DNA of 64,000 bases, taken from assembly GCA_025352265.1 (NCBI GenBank), contig JANXTS010000012.1, positions 1 through 64,000 of the forward strand, written 5' to 3'. Shown piece by piece: positions 31,600 through 41,312 of this stretch. The notes below the pieces were generated by a model. It was given only the letters and a program-made list of their open reading frames with translations. It made no database searches and was not told where the DNA came from. A program made the position numbers and the translations under genes. Positions within the stretch are counted from its first letter, which is position 1, and every line of letters begins with the position of its first letter. Origin of the DNA: Variovorax sp. (GTDB taxonomy: Bacteria; Pseudomonadota; Gammaproteobacteria; Burkholderiales; Burkholderiaceae_C).

Positions 31600-32088
31600 G
31601 TGGCTACTCTTTCGACAACCATCCCAATCACCAAGCGCGGCGCTGAGAAGCTGCGAGAAGAATTGCACCGCCTCAAGACGGTCGAACGGCCTTGGGTCAT
31701 CAACGCGATCTCCGAAGCACGGGCACAAGGTGATCTCAGCGAGAACGCCGAATACGAAGTCGCCAAAGACCGCCAGGGCTTTATCGAAGGTCGCATCCAG
31801 GAGGTCGAAGGCAAGCTGTCGGCTGCGCAGATCATCGATCCGACCGAGGTCGACGCCGGTGGCAAGGTCGTTTTCGGCTCGACGGTTGAGCTCGAAGAAG
31901 AAACGTCCGGCGAAGTCGTGAAGTACCAAATCGTCGGTGAGGACGAGGCCGACCTCAAGTTGGGGCTCATCAACATCTCCAGCCCCATCGCGCGTGCGCT
32001 CATCGGTAAGGAAGAGGGCGATACAGCTGAAGTGCAGGCGCCTGGAGGCCTGAAGCGCTACGAGATCATGGCCGTCAGTTACATCTGA
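31600..32088 (+). CDS. greA: Transcription elongation factor GreA
   Basis: GreA rescues backtracked RNA polymerase by stimulating cleavage of the nascent transcript. The start is GTG 31600, preceded by GGAG, giving 162 residues. The N-terminal coiled coil (about 10-78) carries the family sequence [14 protein letters not shown] and the acidic tip [18 protein letters not shown], whose Asp and Glu enter the polymerase secondary channel. The C-terminal FKBP-like domain contains [21 protein letters not shown] (in part). It follows a terminator, so it may have its own promoter. Confidence 0.97.
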   Translation: MATLSTTIPITKRGAEKLREELHRLKTVERPWVINAISEARAQGDLSENAEYEVAKDRQGFIEGRIQEVEGKLSAAQIIDPTEVDAGGKVVFGSTVELEEETSGEVVKYQIVGEDEADLKLGLINISSPIARALIGKEEGDTAEVQAPGGLKRYEIMAVSYI

Positions 32089-32126
32089 TTCTGAAGACGC
32101 TGCTGGCCTACAGGAGTTCCGCCGCA

Positions 32127-32561
32127 ATGAAAGATCGCTTCGCGTTGTTGCTCGCCGCCTTCTGGTGGGGCAGCCTGACCACGACCGGCTTCCTTGTCGT
32201 CCCGATCGCGTTCGCCAAGCTCGAAAGCCCGGCCGTCGCCGGCAAATTTGCCGGTCAACTGTTTGCTGCCCAGATGTGGGTGGCGTTGGCCTGCGGCATC
32301 GCGCTGTTGACTTACTTCCGCTCCAAGATGGTCGACGGCGTTGCTTACGTCGGGCCGGCCGCTCGCACTGCGATCTCCTTGATCGTCTGCGCGTTGCTGC
32401 TGGCGCTCCTGCAGGAATATGCCGTTTCGCCTCGCATCCTTGCTCGCGACAACCTGAAGCTCTGGCACGCCGTGGGTAGCGGGATGTATTTTGCGCAATG
32501 GGCCTTTACGGGCGTACTACTTTGGGTGATGGCCCCCTACGCGCAGAAACGTACGGCTTGA
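32127..32561 (+). CDS. DUF4149 domain membrane protein
   Basis: A 144-residue membrane protein with four hydrophobic helices (about 5-28, 45-65, 78-98 and 115-138). The first, beginning FALLLAAFWWGSLTTTGFLV, with the Trp-Trp-Gly pattern, is typical of DUF4149 proteins found near yhbY, rlmE and ftsH in Burkholderiales. No catalytic motif is seen and the role is unknown. It follows greA by 38 bases and is convergent with the glycosyltransferase gene. Confidence 0.85.
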   Translation: MKDRFALLLAAFWWGSLTTTGFLVVPIAFAKLESPAVAGKFAGQLFAAQMWVALACGIALLTYFRSKMVDGVAYVGPAARTAISLIVCALLLALLQEYAVSPRILARDNLKLWHAVGSGMYFAQWAFTGVLLWVMAPYAQKRTA

Positions 32562-32610
32562 CGGACGCGAGCTATTGCGGCCTGAGCGGCTGCGAGCTGT
32601 TGTTCCGCCC

Positions 32611-33390
32611 TTACTCTTTCCAGTAACGTTCGACCCAGTTCGCAGGCCGGATATACCGAAACACTCGATTGCGCCGCCCTGCGAGCGCGTCTGGCGGATT
32701 GCATTCGCCATGAAAAATCATGATGCGGGCGCCTTCGGGTACGAACGGTTCGCGCCACAGATTCGTTGGGAACGGAGGGATGCCGTGGTATTTGAAGCTC
32801 GGACACCACTGCGTCGGCCAGTAGTTGAGTTGATGCTGCCGGTACAGAAAATCCGACAGGTAGCGCTGTTCGTTGCGAAATTCCGCCTGCACTTTCGCCG
32901 TGTTTTTGCGAAAGTAGGCGAGCACGTCGGCATGTGCGCCCAACTCAAAGCGATACACCGACGAGTTGCCGGTAATGCGCTCTCGTCGCCAAGGTCGCTT
33001 GTAGTCGTGAATGATCAGGAATTTGCCGGGGTGCTCGAAGAACGCATCGAGACCGCCCACGACGACCACGTCGACATCCAGAAAAAGCGCTGTGCCGCGC
33101 AGACCATGGAGGTCGGCAGAAAAGGTGGTCAGCTTTTTCCAGGCGCCATCACGCTGGCCGGGCGTAAGGTTAAGGTCCAAAGCCGGAATCGGCATGCACA
33201 GCACCTCGGGCCGAATGCCAGAGTCGTCATCCGTCAAGCAGACGAACTTGAAGTCCCCGCTAAGGTGACGTCGCACCATCGCATAGAGGCGGTTGACGTA
33301 TTCGGGGCCGTACTTGGTGCCCCACTTCATGCAAATGACATGGCGCGTGACGCCCGAATTTGAACGCGATGGCGGCAAGCTCGCGAGCAC
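32611..33390 (-). CDS. Glycosyltransferase, GT-A type
   Basis: A 259-residue protein with features of a GT-A glycosyltransferase: an N-terminal block CMKWGTKYGPEYVNRLY, an aspartate-rich metal/nucleotide motif FLDVDVVVVGG near residue 105 (DxD), and a C-terminal half with many Trp, Tyr and His (for example MIFHGECNPPDAL). No signal peptide or transmembrane helix is seen, so it is probably cytoplasmic. The first about 18 residues look poorly conserved and the true start may be nearer the MKWG methionine. Sugar and acceptor are unknown; LPS core decoration is possible given the neighbours, but that is inference. It starts two bases after yhbY stops. Confidence 0.8.
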   Translation of the reverse strand: MLASLPPSRSNSGVTRHVICMKWGTKYGPEYVNRLYAMVRRHLSGDFKFVCLTDDDSGIRPEVLCMPIPALDLNLTPGQRDGAWKKLTTFSADLHGLRGTALFLDVDVVVVGGLDAFFEHPGKFLIIHDYKRPWRRERITGNSSVYRFELGAHADVLAYFRKNTAKVQAEFRNEQRYLSDFLYRQHQLNYWPTQWCPSFKYHGIPPFPTNLWREPFVPEGARIMIFHGECNPPDALAGRRNRVFRYIRPANWVERYWKE

Positions 33391-33392
33391 GC

Positions 33393-33872
33393 TCAGTCTG
33401 CCTGCCGACGCTTCTTTGCAGACAGAGGCCGCTTGACCTTCGCGCGCTTGATGGTCCCACCGGGGGTCAGACGCTGGTTGCCGAGCACGCGCAAAGTCTT
33501 GATTTCCGGGCGCTGACCGAAGCGCTTGCTGTACTTCACGATCTTGATGTCCCGCGGACCCGGCATGCGGTCTTCATCGACTTCGCGCTCTTTCTCGACC
33601 TTGGGGCGCCAGAGCACCAGCAACTTGCCGATATGCTGAATAGGGGCGGCGTTGAGCTCGTCGGCCAGCGTTTGCATCATGGCTTCGCGGTGAATGCGAT
33701 CGTCAGAGAACACGCGGACCTTGATAAGGCCGTGAGCCTTCAAAGCGGCGTCGGCCTCTTTTGTGACGGCAGGGGTGAGTCCGTCGCCGCCGACCATGAC
33801 GATCGGATCGAGGTGATGCGCTTCGGCGCGATGCACCTTGCGTTGTGCGGGGGAAAGTTGAATGGCAGGCAT
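33393..33872 (-). CDS. yhbY: YhbY family (CRM domain) ribosome-associated RNA-binding protein
   Basis: YhbY is a small RNA-binding protein associated with pre-50S subunits. The first about 97 residues form the CRM domain: LSPAQRKVHRAEAHHLDPIV, VGGDGLTPAV and HREAMMQTLADELNA with the GKLLVLWRP end. A 60-residue Lys/Arg-rich tail (RAKVKRPLSAKKRR) extends it beyond the E. coli protein, as in other Burkholderiales. It is divergent from rlmE, which also acts on the 50S, with only 20 bases between starts. Confidence 0.93.
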   Translation of the reverse strand: MPAIQLSPAQRKVHRAEAHHLDPIVMVGGDGLTPAVTKEADAALKAHGLIKVRVFSDDRIHREAMMQTLADELNAAPIQHIGKLLVLWRPKVEKEREVDEDRMPGPRDIKIVKYSKRFGQRPEIKTLRVLGNQRLTPGGTIKRAKVKRPLSAKKRRQAD

Positions 33873-33892
33873 CCCCGTATTATCGAACGTAG

Positions 33893-34561
33893 ATGAATAC
33901 GAAAACCACCGGCAAGAAGGTCAACAAGGCCTGGCTCCACGATCACATCAACGATCCGTACGTCAAGCTCGCAACCCGCGAGGGCTATCGCGCCCGGGCA
34001 GCCTACAAGCTCAAGGAGATTGACGAGACCCTCGGATTGATCAAACCCGGGCAGTTGGTGGTCGACCTCGGCTCGACGCCGGGCGCCTGGAGCCAGTATG
34101 TCCGGCGACGCATGTCGCCAGGCGGTGCAGCGGCAGGTGCGTTGCAAGGCACCATCATTGCGCTCGACCTTCTGCCGATGGAGCCAATCGAAGGCGTCAC
34201 CTTTCTTCTGGGTGATTTTCGCGAAGACGCGGTGGTTGACCAACTGAAGATCGCGATGGGTGGCCGGCTTGCCGATGTAGTCGTTTCCGATATGGCCCCA
34301 AACCTTTCTGGCATCGCTTCGGCCGACACCGCCCGAATCGAGCATCTGGTCGAGCTGGCAATCGAGTTTGCACAGCAGCACATGCGTGCAGAAGGTGTAC
34401 TGGTAGCCAAGGTGTTTCACAGCGGGGGGTACGACACTTTGGTTAAGCTGTTCAAGGCCAACTTTAAAACTGTGAAGCCCATCAAACCCAAAGCGTCACG
34501 GGACAAATCCTCCGAAACGTTTTTAGTTGGGATGGGCTTGCTGGCCGCACGCGCGAATTGA
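33893..34561 (+). CDS. rlmE: 23S rRNA 2'-O-methyltransferase RlmE
   Basis: RlmE (FtsJ/RrmJ) methylates the ribose of U2552 in 23S rRNA, a late step in 50S assembly. The 222-residue protein has the SAM-binding motif [15 protein letters not shown] near residue 58 and the KDKE tetrad, with catalytic Lys in [10 protein letters not shown], Asp in VVSDMAPN, Lys in [12 protein letters not shown] and Glu in [11 protein letters not shown]. An insertion of about ten Gly/Ala residues ([11 protein letters not shown]) follows motif I. It precedes ftsH as in E. coli, but 177 bases and a promoter-like stretch separate them here. Confidence 0.96.
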   Translation: MNTKTTGKKVNKAWLHDHINDPYVKLATREGYRARAAYKLKEIDETLGLIKPGQLVVDLGSTPGAWSQYVRRRMSPGGAAAGALQGTIIALDLLPMEPIEGVTFLLGDFREDAVVDQLKIAMGGRLADVVVSDMAPNLSGIASADTARIEHLVELAIEFAQQHMRAEGVLVAKVFHSGGYDTLVKLFKANFKTVKPIKPKASRDKSSETFLVGMGLLAARAN

Positions 34562-34653
34562 TGAGCGTCCAGCGTCCCGATCACCGTCGTTGAACTTGTC
34601 TCAAACCCGTGCAGGCCCCATGGGTGCTAAAGGTAATTCGCAGTGTTTCGTAC

Positions 34654-34660
34654 CTTGAAA
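34654..34660 (+). promoter_or_regulatory. CTTGAAA box upstream of ftsH, possible sigma-32 -35 element
   Basis: CTTGAAA at 34654-34660 is the consensus -35 of heat-shock sigma-32 promoters, 79 bases before the ftsH TTG. The matching -10 (CCCCATnT) is not clear: the best stretch, around 34674-34681, is poor. ftsH is a sigma-32 gene in E. coli. Bases 34661-34671 (AGCCTAAAATA) could instead serve as a sigma-70 -10. Confidence 0.35.
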
Positions 34661-34738
34661 AGCCTAAAATAAGCTGCAATTGAGTTGTCTTCTGCGCGCT
34701 TTCATTTTTCTGTCACGCGCTTCCGACTGGAGTTTTGT

Positions 34739-36655
34739 TTGAACAATCAGTGGTTTTCAAAAGTTGCCGTTTGGCTTGTCATCGCGATGGTGCTGTTCAC
34801 TGTTTTCAAACAGTTCGACACCCGCGGCACGGCAGGTGCCAATAACATCGGTTACTCGGACTTCCTCGAGGAGGTGCGGGGCAACCGCATAAAGAGCGCG
34901 ACCATTCAGGAAGGCCAGGGCGGCAGCGAGATTGTTGCGGTGACCAACGATGACCGGAAGATCCGCACCACAGCCACCTACCTCGATCGTGGTTTGGTCG
35001 GAGATTTGATCGCCAACAACGTCAAGTTTGACGTGAAGCCGCGTGAAGAAGGCTCGCTTCTCATGACGCTGCTGGTTAGCTGGGGACCAATGCTGCTTTT
35101 GATCGGAGTCTGGGTCTACTTTATGAGACAGATGCAGGGGGGAGGCAAGGGCGGCGCCTTCAGCTTCGGCAAGAGCAAAGCGCGGATGATGGACGAGAAC
35201 ACCAACACGGTCACCTTCGCCGACGTCGCAGGGTGCGACGAAGCCAAGGAAGAAGTAAAGGAAGTCGTCGACTTCCTGAAAGACCCTGCACGGTTCCAGA
35301 AGCTCGGTGGTCGAATTCCGCGTGGCTTGCTGCTGGTCGGCCCTCCCGGCACCGGAAAAACGCTGTTGGCCAAGTCGATCGCCGGCGAAGCCAAGGTTCC
35401 TTTTTTCTCGATCTCCGGTTCCGACTTTGTCGAAATGTTCGTCGGCGTGGGCGCAGCCCGCGTTCGCGATATGTTCGAGAATGCCAAGAAAAACGCCCCT
35501 TGCATCATCTTCATCGATGAAATCGACGCAGTAGGTCGGCAGCGTGGTGCCGGTCTCGGTGGTGGTAACGACGAGCGCGAACAAACCTTGAACCAGATGC
35601 TGGTGGAGATGGACGGCTTCGAAACTAACCTCGGTGTAATCGTCGTGGCGGCGACTAACCGCCCCGACATCCTTGACGCTGCTTTGTTGCGCCCGGGTCG
35701 ATTCGACCGGCAGGTCTATGTGACGCTGCCGGACATTCGTGGCCGCGAACAGATTCTTGCAGTTCATATGCGCAAGGTGCCTCTCGGGCAGGACGTGAAT
35801 CCCAACGTGATTGCACGCGGCACGCCCGGTATGTCCGGCGCCGATCTGGCCAATCTTTGCAATGAAGCCGCCCTGATGGCCGCCCGCCGAAATGCACGCG
35901 TCGTTGAGATGCAGGACTTCGAAAAGGCCAAGGACAAGATCTTCATGGGACCTGAGCGCAAGAGCATGGTCATGCCCGAAGAGGAGCGTCGCAACACGGC
36001 GTATCACGAGTCCGGTCATGCGCTTCTGGGCAAACTGCTTCCCAAGTGTGACCCGGTTCACAAGGTCACCATCATTCCCCGTGGTCGTGCCTTGGGCGTG
36101 ACGATGAGCCTGCCGGCGCAAGACCGTTACAGTTACGACCGTGAGTACATGCTCAACCAGATCAGCATGTTGTTCGGTGGCCGCATAGCTGAAGAAGTGT
36201 TCATGCACCAGATGACTACCGGCGCTAGCAACGACTTCGAGCGTGCGACGCAAATCGCACGTGACATGGTCACGCGCTACGGCATGACGGAGTCGCTTGG
36301 GCCGATGGTTTACGCCGAGAACGAAGGCGAAGTCTTTTTGGGTCGGTCGGTCACCAAGACGACCACGATGAGTGAACAGACCATGGAAAAGGTCGACGCT
36401 GAAGTGCGCCGAATCATCGATGACCAGTACGCCATGGCACGTCGGCTGATCGAACAAAACAGCGACAAGATGCATGTCATGGCCAAGGCTTTGCTCGAAT
36501 GGGAAACCATCGATACAGAGCAGCTCGACGACATCATGGCCGGCAAGGCACCGCGCCCACCGAAGGACTGGACGCCACGCGTGCCACCTTCTGGCAGTGG
36601 CGGCAGTGGCGGCGCGCCAACGGTTCAACCCGATCCGGCGCCCACCGCGGCATGA
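34739..36655 (+). CDS. ftsH: ATP-dependent zinc metalloprotease FtsH
   Basis: FtsH is a hexameric membrane AAA+ protease that degrades LpxC, sigma-32 and misassembled membrane proteins. TTG 34739 is chosen because GGAG lies six bases upstream; it gives 638 residues, normal for the order. Seen are two transmembrane helices (about 6-24 and 108-129), Walker A GPPGTGKT at 201-208, Walker [13 protein letters not shown] near 256, the second region of homology [20 protein letters not shown], and the zinc motif HESGH at 423-427. A Gly/Ser/Pro-rich tail ends the protein. Link to the window: FtsH sets lipid A output by controlling LpxC. Confidence 0.97.
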   Translation: MNNQWFSKVAVWLVIAMVLFTVFKQFDTRGTAGANNIGYSDFLEEVRGNRIKSATIQEGQGGSEIVAVTNDDRKIRTTATYLDRGLVGDLIANNVKFDVKPREEGSLLMTLLVSWGPMLLLIGVWVYFMRQMQGGGKGGAFSFGKSKARMMDENTNTVTFADVAGCDEAKEEVKEVVDFLKDPARFQKLGGRIPRGLLLVGPPGTGKTLLAKSIAGEAKVPFFSISGSDFVEMFVGVGAARVRDMFENAKKNAPCIIFIDEIDAVGRQRGAGLGGGNDEREQTLNQMLVEMDGFETNLGVIVVAATNRPDILDAALLRPGRFDRQVYVTLPDIRGREQILAVHMRKVPLGQDVNPNVIARGTPGMSGADLANLCNEAALMAARRNARVVEMQDFEKAKDKIFMGPERKSMVMPEEERRNTAYHESGHALLGKLLPKCDPVHKVTIIPRGRALGVTMSLPAQDRYSYDREYMLNQISMLFGGRIAEEVFMHQMTTGASNDFERATQIARDMVTRYGMTESLGPMVYAENEGEVFLGRSVTKTTTMSEQTMEKVDAEVRRIIDDQYAMARRLIEQNSDKMHVMAKALLEWETIDTEQLDDIMAGKAPRPPKDWTPRVPPSGSGGSGGAPTVQPDPAPTAA

Positions 36656-36679
36656 GATGGAATTCGCGACGGCGATCAA

Positions 36680-36702
36680 CGGGGCCTCTGGCCCCGTTTT
36701 TT
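36680..36702 (+). terminator. Terminator after ftsH
   Basis: CGGGGCC (36680-36686), loop TCT and GGCCCCG (36690-36696) form a 7-bp GC stem followed by six T residues. Strong rho-independent terminator 25 bases after the ftsH stop; folP follows 29 bases later and may depend on read-through or on its own promoter. Confidence 0.9.
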
Positions 36703-36730
36703 ATTGGTCAGCGCAATGTGAGGCAACGAG

Positions 36731-37621
36731 ATGACGAAGTTCACTGAGCGGACGCTGTCGTCGATGGGGTACTGGCAAACCACGCGCTTCAAGATCGACC
36801 TTTCGAGGCCGCGCGTGATGGGTATCGTCAACGTGACGCCCGATTCCTTTTCCGATGGCGGTGACCACGCGTCGCACGAAGCGGCCGTGCGGCACTGCCG
36901 TCAGCTGGTCGATGACGGCGCTGACATCTTGGACATTGGCGGCGAGTCAACGCGGCCCGGCAGCCCTACAGTGGGATTGCAAGAAGAACTCGACCGAGTG
37001 CTTCCGGTGCTGCGCGAAGCGGTCAACCTGCGTGTCCCCATTTCCATCGATACCTACAAGCCAGAAGTTATGCGGGCAGCGCTCGAACTGGGCGTCGACA
37101 TCGTCAACGACGTCTGGGCACTTGGTCAGCCAGGCGCCCAGGATGTGATCGCCAGGTATCCCCCCTGCGGCGTTTGCCTGATGCACATGCATCGCGATCC
37201 GCAGACCATGCAGGTCATCCCGATGAAGGACGATGTCGTTGCGCCGGTGATGGAATTCTGGTCGCGCCGGGTTCACTCGTTGCGGGCGGCAAACATCGCT
37301 GCTGATCGCATCGCGCTCGATCCGGGCATTGGGTTCGGCAAGACAGTGGCGCAGAATTTTTCACTGCTGGCACGTCAACGCGAATTGGCGGCGGCAGGCT
37401 ATCCGTTGCTGGTGGGATGGTCGCGCAAATCGTCGCTGGGTCGAGCGACCGGCATCGAGTCGGCCTCCGCCCGCATGGTTCCAAGCGTCGCCGCGGCGTT
37501 GCTTGCAGCAGAGCGTGGTGCCGCGATCCTGCGCGTGCATGATGTGCGCGAAACGGTCGCGGCGCTGGCCGTCTGGCACGCCATGAAGGCAGAACAACAA
37601 AAACCGGAGCAAGCGACATGA
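36731..37621 (+). CDS. folP: Dihydropteroate synthase
   Basis: FolP condenses p-aminobenzoate with dihydropterin diphosphate in folate synthesis and is the sulfonamide target. The 296-residue TIM-barrel protein has the pterin loop [15 protein letters not shown] (about 30-44), [11 protein letters not shown], the Lys/Ser-containing [11 protein letters not shown], and a C-terminal RVHDVRET. The start ATG 36731 follows GAGG; ATG 36764 is a shorter alternative close to where many relatives start. The end overlaps glmM by four bases (ATGA), as in many proteobacteria. Confidence 0.96.
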   Translation: MTKFTERTLSSMGYWQTTRFKIDLSRPRVMGIVNVTPDSFSDGGDHASHEAAVRHCRQLVDDGADILDIGGESTRPGSPTVGLQEELDRVLPVLREAVNLRVPISIDTYKPEVMRAALELGVDIVNDVWALGQPGAQDVIARYPPCGVCLMHMHRDPQTMQVIPMKDDVVAPVMEFWSRRVHSLRAANIAADRIALDPGIGFGKTVAQNFSLLARQRELAAAGYPLLVGWSRKSSLGRATGIESASARMVPSVAAALLAAERGAAILRVHDVRETVAALAVWHAMKAEQQKPEQAT

Positions 37622-38955
37622 CCAGAAAATATTTCGGAACCGACGGCATTCGCGGGACAGTCGGTCAACCACCGATCACACCGGACTTCGTTTTGCGGCT
37701 GGCGCATGCGGTCGGTCGCGTGCTCAAGAAAACCGAAGCACGTCCTCGTGTGCTGATCGGCAAAGACACTCGGATTTCAGGCTACATGCTGGAATCGGCG
37801 CTCGAATCGGGCTTTAACTCGGCGGGTGTCGACGTCGTGCTACTGGGACCATTGCCGACCCCCGGGGTTGCCTACCTGACGCGTGCGCAGCGAGCCAGTC
37901 TGGGCGTGGTAATCAGCGCCAGCCACAACGCTTTTCCGGATAACGGCATCAAGTTCTTCAGCGCGCAAGGCACCAAGCTGGACGACGAATGGGAACTGGC
38001 GGTCGAAGCTGCGCTCGAAGAAGCGCCTGTGTGGGCAGATTCGGCGCAATTGGGCAAGGCCCGCCGCCTCGGCGATGCAGCAGGCCGCTACACCGAGTTT
38101 TGCAAGAGCACCTTCGCTTACGACCTTACGCTGCGGAACATGAAGCTCGTAGTTGACGGTGCTCACGGCGCCGCCTACCAGGTCGCGCCGCAGGTCTTTC
38201 ATGAACTGGGTGCTGACGTCACCAGCATCGGCTGCGCCCCCGATGGGCTCAACATCAATAAGGATGTCGGCGCCACGCACCCGCAGGCGCTTATCAAGGC
38301 GGTGAAGGACCGCGGCGCCGACTACGGCATTGCGCTCGACGGCGACGCCGACCGTCTGCAACTCGTCGACTCGACCGGTCGTCTGTTCAATGGCGACGAA
38401 CTGCTGTACCTGATGGTGGCCGAGCGTATTGCGCGCGGCGAAAAGCCGGTTGGTGTGGTCGGCACCTTGATGACGAACAAGGCGGTCGAGCTAGCCCTGC
38501 GCGCCCTGGGTGTGGAGTTCGTGCGTACCCGCGTCGGCGATCGCTACGTGCTCGAGGAACTTGAAAAGCGCGGCTGGCTGCTGGGCGGGGAAGGCTCCGG
38601 GCATTTGCTTGCGCTCGATCGGCACACGACCGGTGATGGCATCGTGAGCGCGTTGCAGGTATTGCAGGCGTGTGTACGTAGTGGCAAGACCGTTGCGCAG
38701 TTGCTAGACGGCGTTACGCTCTTTCCGCAGACGTTGATCAACGTGCGGCTTGCGCCCGGGCAGAACTGGCAGACCAATGCGGCGCTGGCGAAAGAGAGCG
38801 AACGCGCCGAAGCGGAGCTGGGCGACGCCGGTCGCGTGCTGATCCGCGCAAGCGGCACCGAGCCCGTGGTGCGCGTGATGGTCGAGGCGCGCGACGCGCG
38901 GGACGCTGAAGGCTTTGCGCGTCGCATCGCGGCAACTTTGGAGACTGTCGATTGA
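37618..38955 (+). CDS. glmM: Phosphoglucosamine mutase
   Basis: GlmM converts glucosamine-6-phosphate to glucosamine-1-phosphate for UDP-GlcNAc, the shared precursor of peptidoglycan and of LpxA in the lipid A route. The 445-residue alpha-D-phosphohexomutase begins [13 protein letters not shown], has the phosphoserine loop [17 protein letters not shown] (about 97-113), the metal loop LDGDADRLQ (about 241) and the C-terminal phosphate-binding [15 protein letters not shown]. It overlaps folP at its start and its TGA overlaps a TTG start of the next gene. Confidence 0.97.
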   Translation: MTRKYFGTDGIRGTVGQPPITPDFVLRLAHAVGRVLKKTEARPRVLIGKDTRISGYMLESALESGFNSAGVDVVLLGPLPTPGVAYLTRAQRASLGVVISASHNAFPDNGIKFFSAQGTKLDDEWELAVEAALEEAPVWADSAQLGKARRLGDAAGRYTEFCKSTFAYDLTLRNMKLVVDGAHGAAYQVAPQVFHELGADVTSIGCAPDGLNINKDVGATHPQALIKAVKDRGADYGIALDGDADRLQLVDSTGRLFNGDELLYLMVAERIARGEKPVGVVGTLMTNKAVELALRALGVEFVRTRVGDRYVLEELEKRGWLLGGEGSGHLLALDRHTTGDGIVSALQVLQACVRSGKTVAQLLDGVTLFPQTLINVRLAPGQNWQTNAALAKESERAEAELGDAGRVLIRASGTEPVVRVMVEARDARDAEGFARRIAATLETVD

Positions 38956-39506
38956 CCAAACTAATCATGCCGCTGGTGAACGCCGTGCATGCAAGCGAAA
39001 CGCACAGCTTTTCCAAGTTTGCCGAACCGTCGATCACACTCGTTGGAGGGTTCGGCGTAGCCGGCGACGCGCATGCCGGGTTGACAGTCAAACATCGGTC
39101 TCGCGTCGCCAGAGATCCGCATGCGGTTAACTTGCGGCAGGTTCATTTGCTGCACGCCGAGCTGTTCGACGAATTGATTGAAGCAGGCTTCGCGGTGTTT
39201 CCCGGCGACCTCGGTGAGAACATCACGACGAGCGGGATCGATTTGCTGGGCCTGCCGACGGGCACGCGCCTGCGCCTCGGTGGGGCAGCGGTGGTCGAAC
39301 TGACTGGCTTGCGCAACCCGTGCAGCCAGATCGACCGCTTTCAGCGTGGCCTGATGAGCGCCACTCTTGCGCGCGACTCCGATGGGAACCTCGTGCGAAA
39401 GGCCGGCGTGATGTCGATCGTCGTCTCGGGGGGCGAAGTAAGCGCTGGGGATCCGATAAGCATCGAGCTGCCTGCCGGTGCGCCTAAACGACTGGAGCCG
39501 GTTTGA
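38952..39506 (+). CDS. MOSC domain-containing protein
   Basis: A 184-residue protein of the MOSC superfamily, beta-barrel domains related to the C-terminus of molybdenum cofactor sulfurase and the YiiM/YuaD proteins. Visible are [45 protein letters not shown], and [14 protein letters not shown], whose cysteine is the conserved candidate sulfur carrier. The start at TTG 38952 overlaps the glmM stop; ATG 38967 is an alternative. Substrate unknown. The stop again overlaps the next gene as TTGA. Confidence 0.88.
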   Translation: MTKLIMPLVNAVHASETHSFSKFAEPSITLVGGFGVAGDAHAGLTVKHRSRVARDPHAVNLRQVHLLHAELFDELIEAGFAVFPGDLGENITTSGIDLLGLPTGTRLRLGGAAVVELTGLRNPCSQIDRFQRGLMSATLARDSDGNLVRKAGVMSIVVSGGEVSAGDPISIELPAGAPKRLEPV

Positions 39507-39982
39507 TCGAAGTATTCATTGCGGATTACCGCAATCCCTTACAGCTCGACGCGGTAGTCAGCCTGTTGGACAGCTATGCGCGCGATCCCGCAGGTGGAGG
39601 TACGCCGTTGGCCGAAGACATCAAACAAAACCTGCCTGCAGCGCTGGCGGGTCGTCCACAGATGTTCAGTGTGCTGGCCTTTGACGATGGTGAGCCCATC
39701 GGGCTGGTCAACTGCATCGAAGGGTTCTCGACATTTGCGTGCAAGCCACTTGTCAACGTGCACGACGTCGTCGTTTTAGAGAGCCATCGCGGCCAGCACA
39801 TCGTGCAGCGCATGTTCGCCTGCGTAGAGGTCGAGGCGCGCGCACGTGGCGCATGCAAACTCACTCTGGAAGTGTTGTCGAACAACGAGCCAGCCCTGCG
39901 CGCATATGCGCGACAGGGCTTTGCTGCGTTTCAGCTCGACCCGTGCTTCGGCACCGCGCTCTTTCTACAGAAGAAGATGTAA
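39503..39982 (+). CDS. GNAT family N-acetyltransferase
   Basis: A 159-residue GNAT-fold acetyltransferase. The acetyl-CoA pyrophosphate loop is ESHRGQHIVQRMFACVEVEA (about 93-112), in place of the common RxxGxG, and the C-terminal motif LEVLSNNEPALRAYARQGF is a standard family ending. TTG 39503 overlaps the stop of the MOSC gene, so the two are translationally coupled. Acceptor substrate cannot be deduced. The gene ends the plus-strand run folP-glmM-MOSC-GNAT and is convergent with the acyl-CoA dehydrogenase gene 31 bases away. Confidence 0.88.
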   Translation: MIEVFIADYRNPLQLDAVVSLLDSYARDPAGGGTPLAEDIKQNLPAALAGRPQMFSVLAFDDGEPIGLVNCIEGFSTFACKPLVNVHDVVVLESHRGQHIVQRMFACVEVEARARGACKLTLEVLSNNEPALRAYARQGFAAFQLDPCFGTALFLQKKM

Positions 39983-40013
39983 AAAAAGCGGTACCGATGA
40001 TCAGAACTGAAGA

Positions 40014-41285
40014 CTAGAAGCGCGTCACTGGCGCTTCGATGTCGCGCTTCTCAACCGCGTATTTGCCCAGTTCCCACTTGGCGATTGCATTGCGGTGCAC
40101 TTCATCCGGGCCGTCCGCAAAGCGCAGTGTGCGCGCGCCGGCATATGCATAAGCCAGGGGAAAGTCGTCGCTCATGCCTCCGCCGCCGTGTACCTGCATG
40201 GCCCAGTCGATGACCTGGCAAGCCATGGTCGGTGCCACGACCTTGATCATCGCGATCTCGTTGCGGGCAACCTTGTTGCCGGCCGTGTCCATCAGCCATG
40301 CGGCTTTCAGAGTCAACAGGCGCGCCATGTCTATCTTGCAGCGCGCTTCGGCAATGCGTTCTTGCGTGACGGTTTGCGACGCCACGGTCTTGCCGAAAGC
40401 CACGCGCGACGAGGCGCGCTTGCACATCAGTTCGAGCGCACGTTCGGCCAGGCCGATCAGTCGCATGCAGTGGTGAATGCGTCCGGGGCCAAGGCGACCC
40501 TGGGCGATTTCGAAGCCGCGGCCTTCCCCGAGCAAAATGTTGTCGATTGGCACGCGCACGTTTTCGAACGTCATTTCGACGTGGCCGTGCGGCGCATCGT
40601 CGTAGCCCATCACGTTGAGCGGTCGAACGATCTTGATGCCCTTGGCGTCGGCGGGCACGATCACCATGCTTTGCTGCGAATGCTTCGCGGCTTCTGGATC
40701 GGTCTTGCCCATGGTGATGAACACGGCGCAGCGCGGATCGGCCGCGCCAGAGATCCACCACTTGTGGCCGTTAATCACGTAGTCGTTTCCGTCGCGCTCG
40801 ATGCGAGTTGCGATGTTGGTCGCATCGCTGGACGCCACGTCAGGTTCGGTCATCGCAAAGGCCGAACGGATCTGGCCTTCGAGCAGTGGCTTGAGCCAGC
40901 GTGACTTGATGTCCGTCGAGCCGTAGCGCGCGATCGTTTCCATGTTTCCGGTGTCGGGCGCCGAGCAATTGAAAGCTTCGCTGGCCCACGGCACCGCGCC
41001 CATGATTTCCGCCAGCGGCGCGTATTCCTGATTGGTCAGGCCGGCACCGTCATAGCCAGAGGCGGATGCGCTGTCAACTGGCAAGAACAGATTCCAAAGG
41101 CCTTGTGCCTTGGCTTTCTCCTTGACCTTCTCAACCGTTTTGAGGGCAGTCCAGCGTTTGCCTGCCGCGGTGTTGGCGGCCAGCTCGGCGCTGTACTCGG
41201 ACTCTGCCGGGTAGATGTGTTCCTGCATGAAGGCGCTTACGCGCTTTTGCAGCTCTTTGGTCTTGGCGGAATACTCGAAGTCCAT
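40014..41285 (-). CDS. Acyl-CoA dehydrogenase family protein
   Basis: A 423-residue FAD enzyme that introduces the alpha-beta double bond into an acyl-CoA. Family features: [16 protein letters not shown] (flavin contact), [15 protein letters not shown], a helical C-terminal domain, and the loop [18 protein letters not shown] with a glutamate in the usual catalytic region. The protein resembles the ACAD10/11-like group that pairs with an aminoglycoside phosphotransferase-like protein, and exactly such a gene lies 27 bases upstream. The chain-length or substrate range is not known. Confidence 0.93.
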   Translation of the reverse strand: MDFEYSAKTKELQKRVSAFMQEHIYPAESEYSAELAANTAAGKRWTALKTVEKVKEKAKAQGLWNLFLPVDSASASGYDGAGLTNQEYAPLAEIMGAVPWASEAFNCSAPDTGNMETIARYGSTDIKSRWLKPLLEGQIRSAFAMTEPDVASSDATNIATRIERDGNDYVINGHKWWISGAADPRCAVFITMGKTDPEAAKHSQQSMVIVPADAKGIKIVRPLNVMGYDDAPHGHVEMTFENVRVPIDNILLGEGRGFEIAQGRLGPGRIHHCMRLIGLAERALELMCKRASSRVAFGKTVASQTVTQERIAEARCKIDMARLLTLKAAWLMDTAGNKVARNEIAMIKVVAPTMACQVIDWAMQVHGGGGMSDDFPLAYAYAGARTLRFADGPDEVHRNAIAKWELGKYAVEKRDIEAPVTRF

Positions 41286-41312
41286 CTTTTGTCTCCTTGG
41301 GTAAACAGGTTG

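Noticed and set aside
34757-36679. 640-codon open frame on the minus strand opposite ftsH
   Set aside because: It lies wholly antisense to ftsH, has no ribosome binding site or family features, and is rich in His/Val/Asp as expected of a codon-phase shadow of a GC-rich gene.
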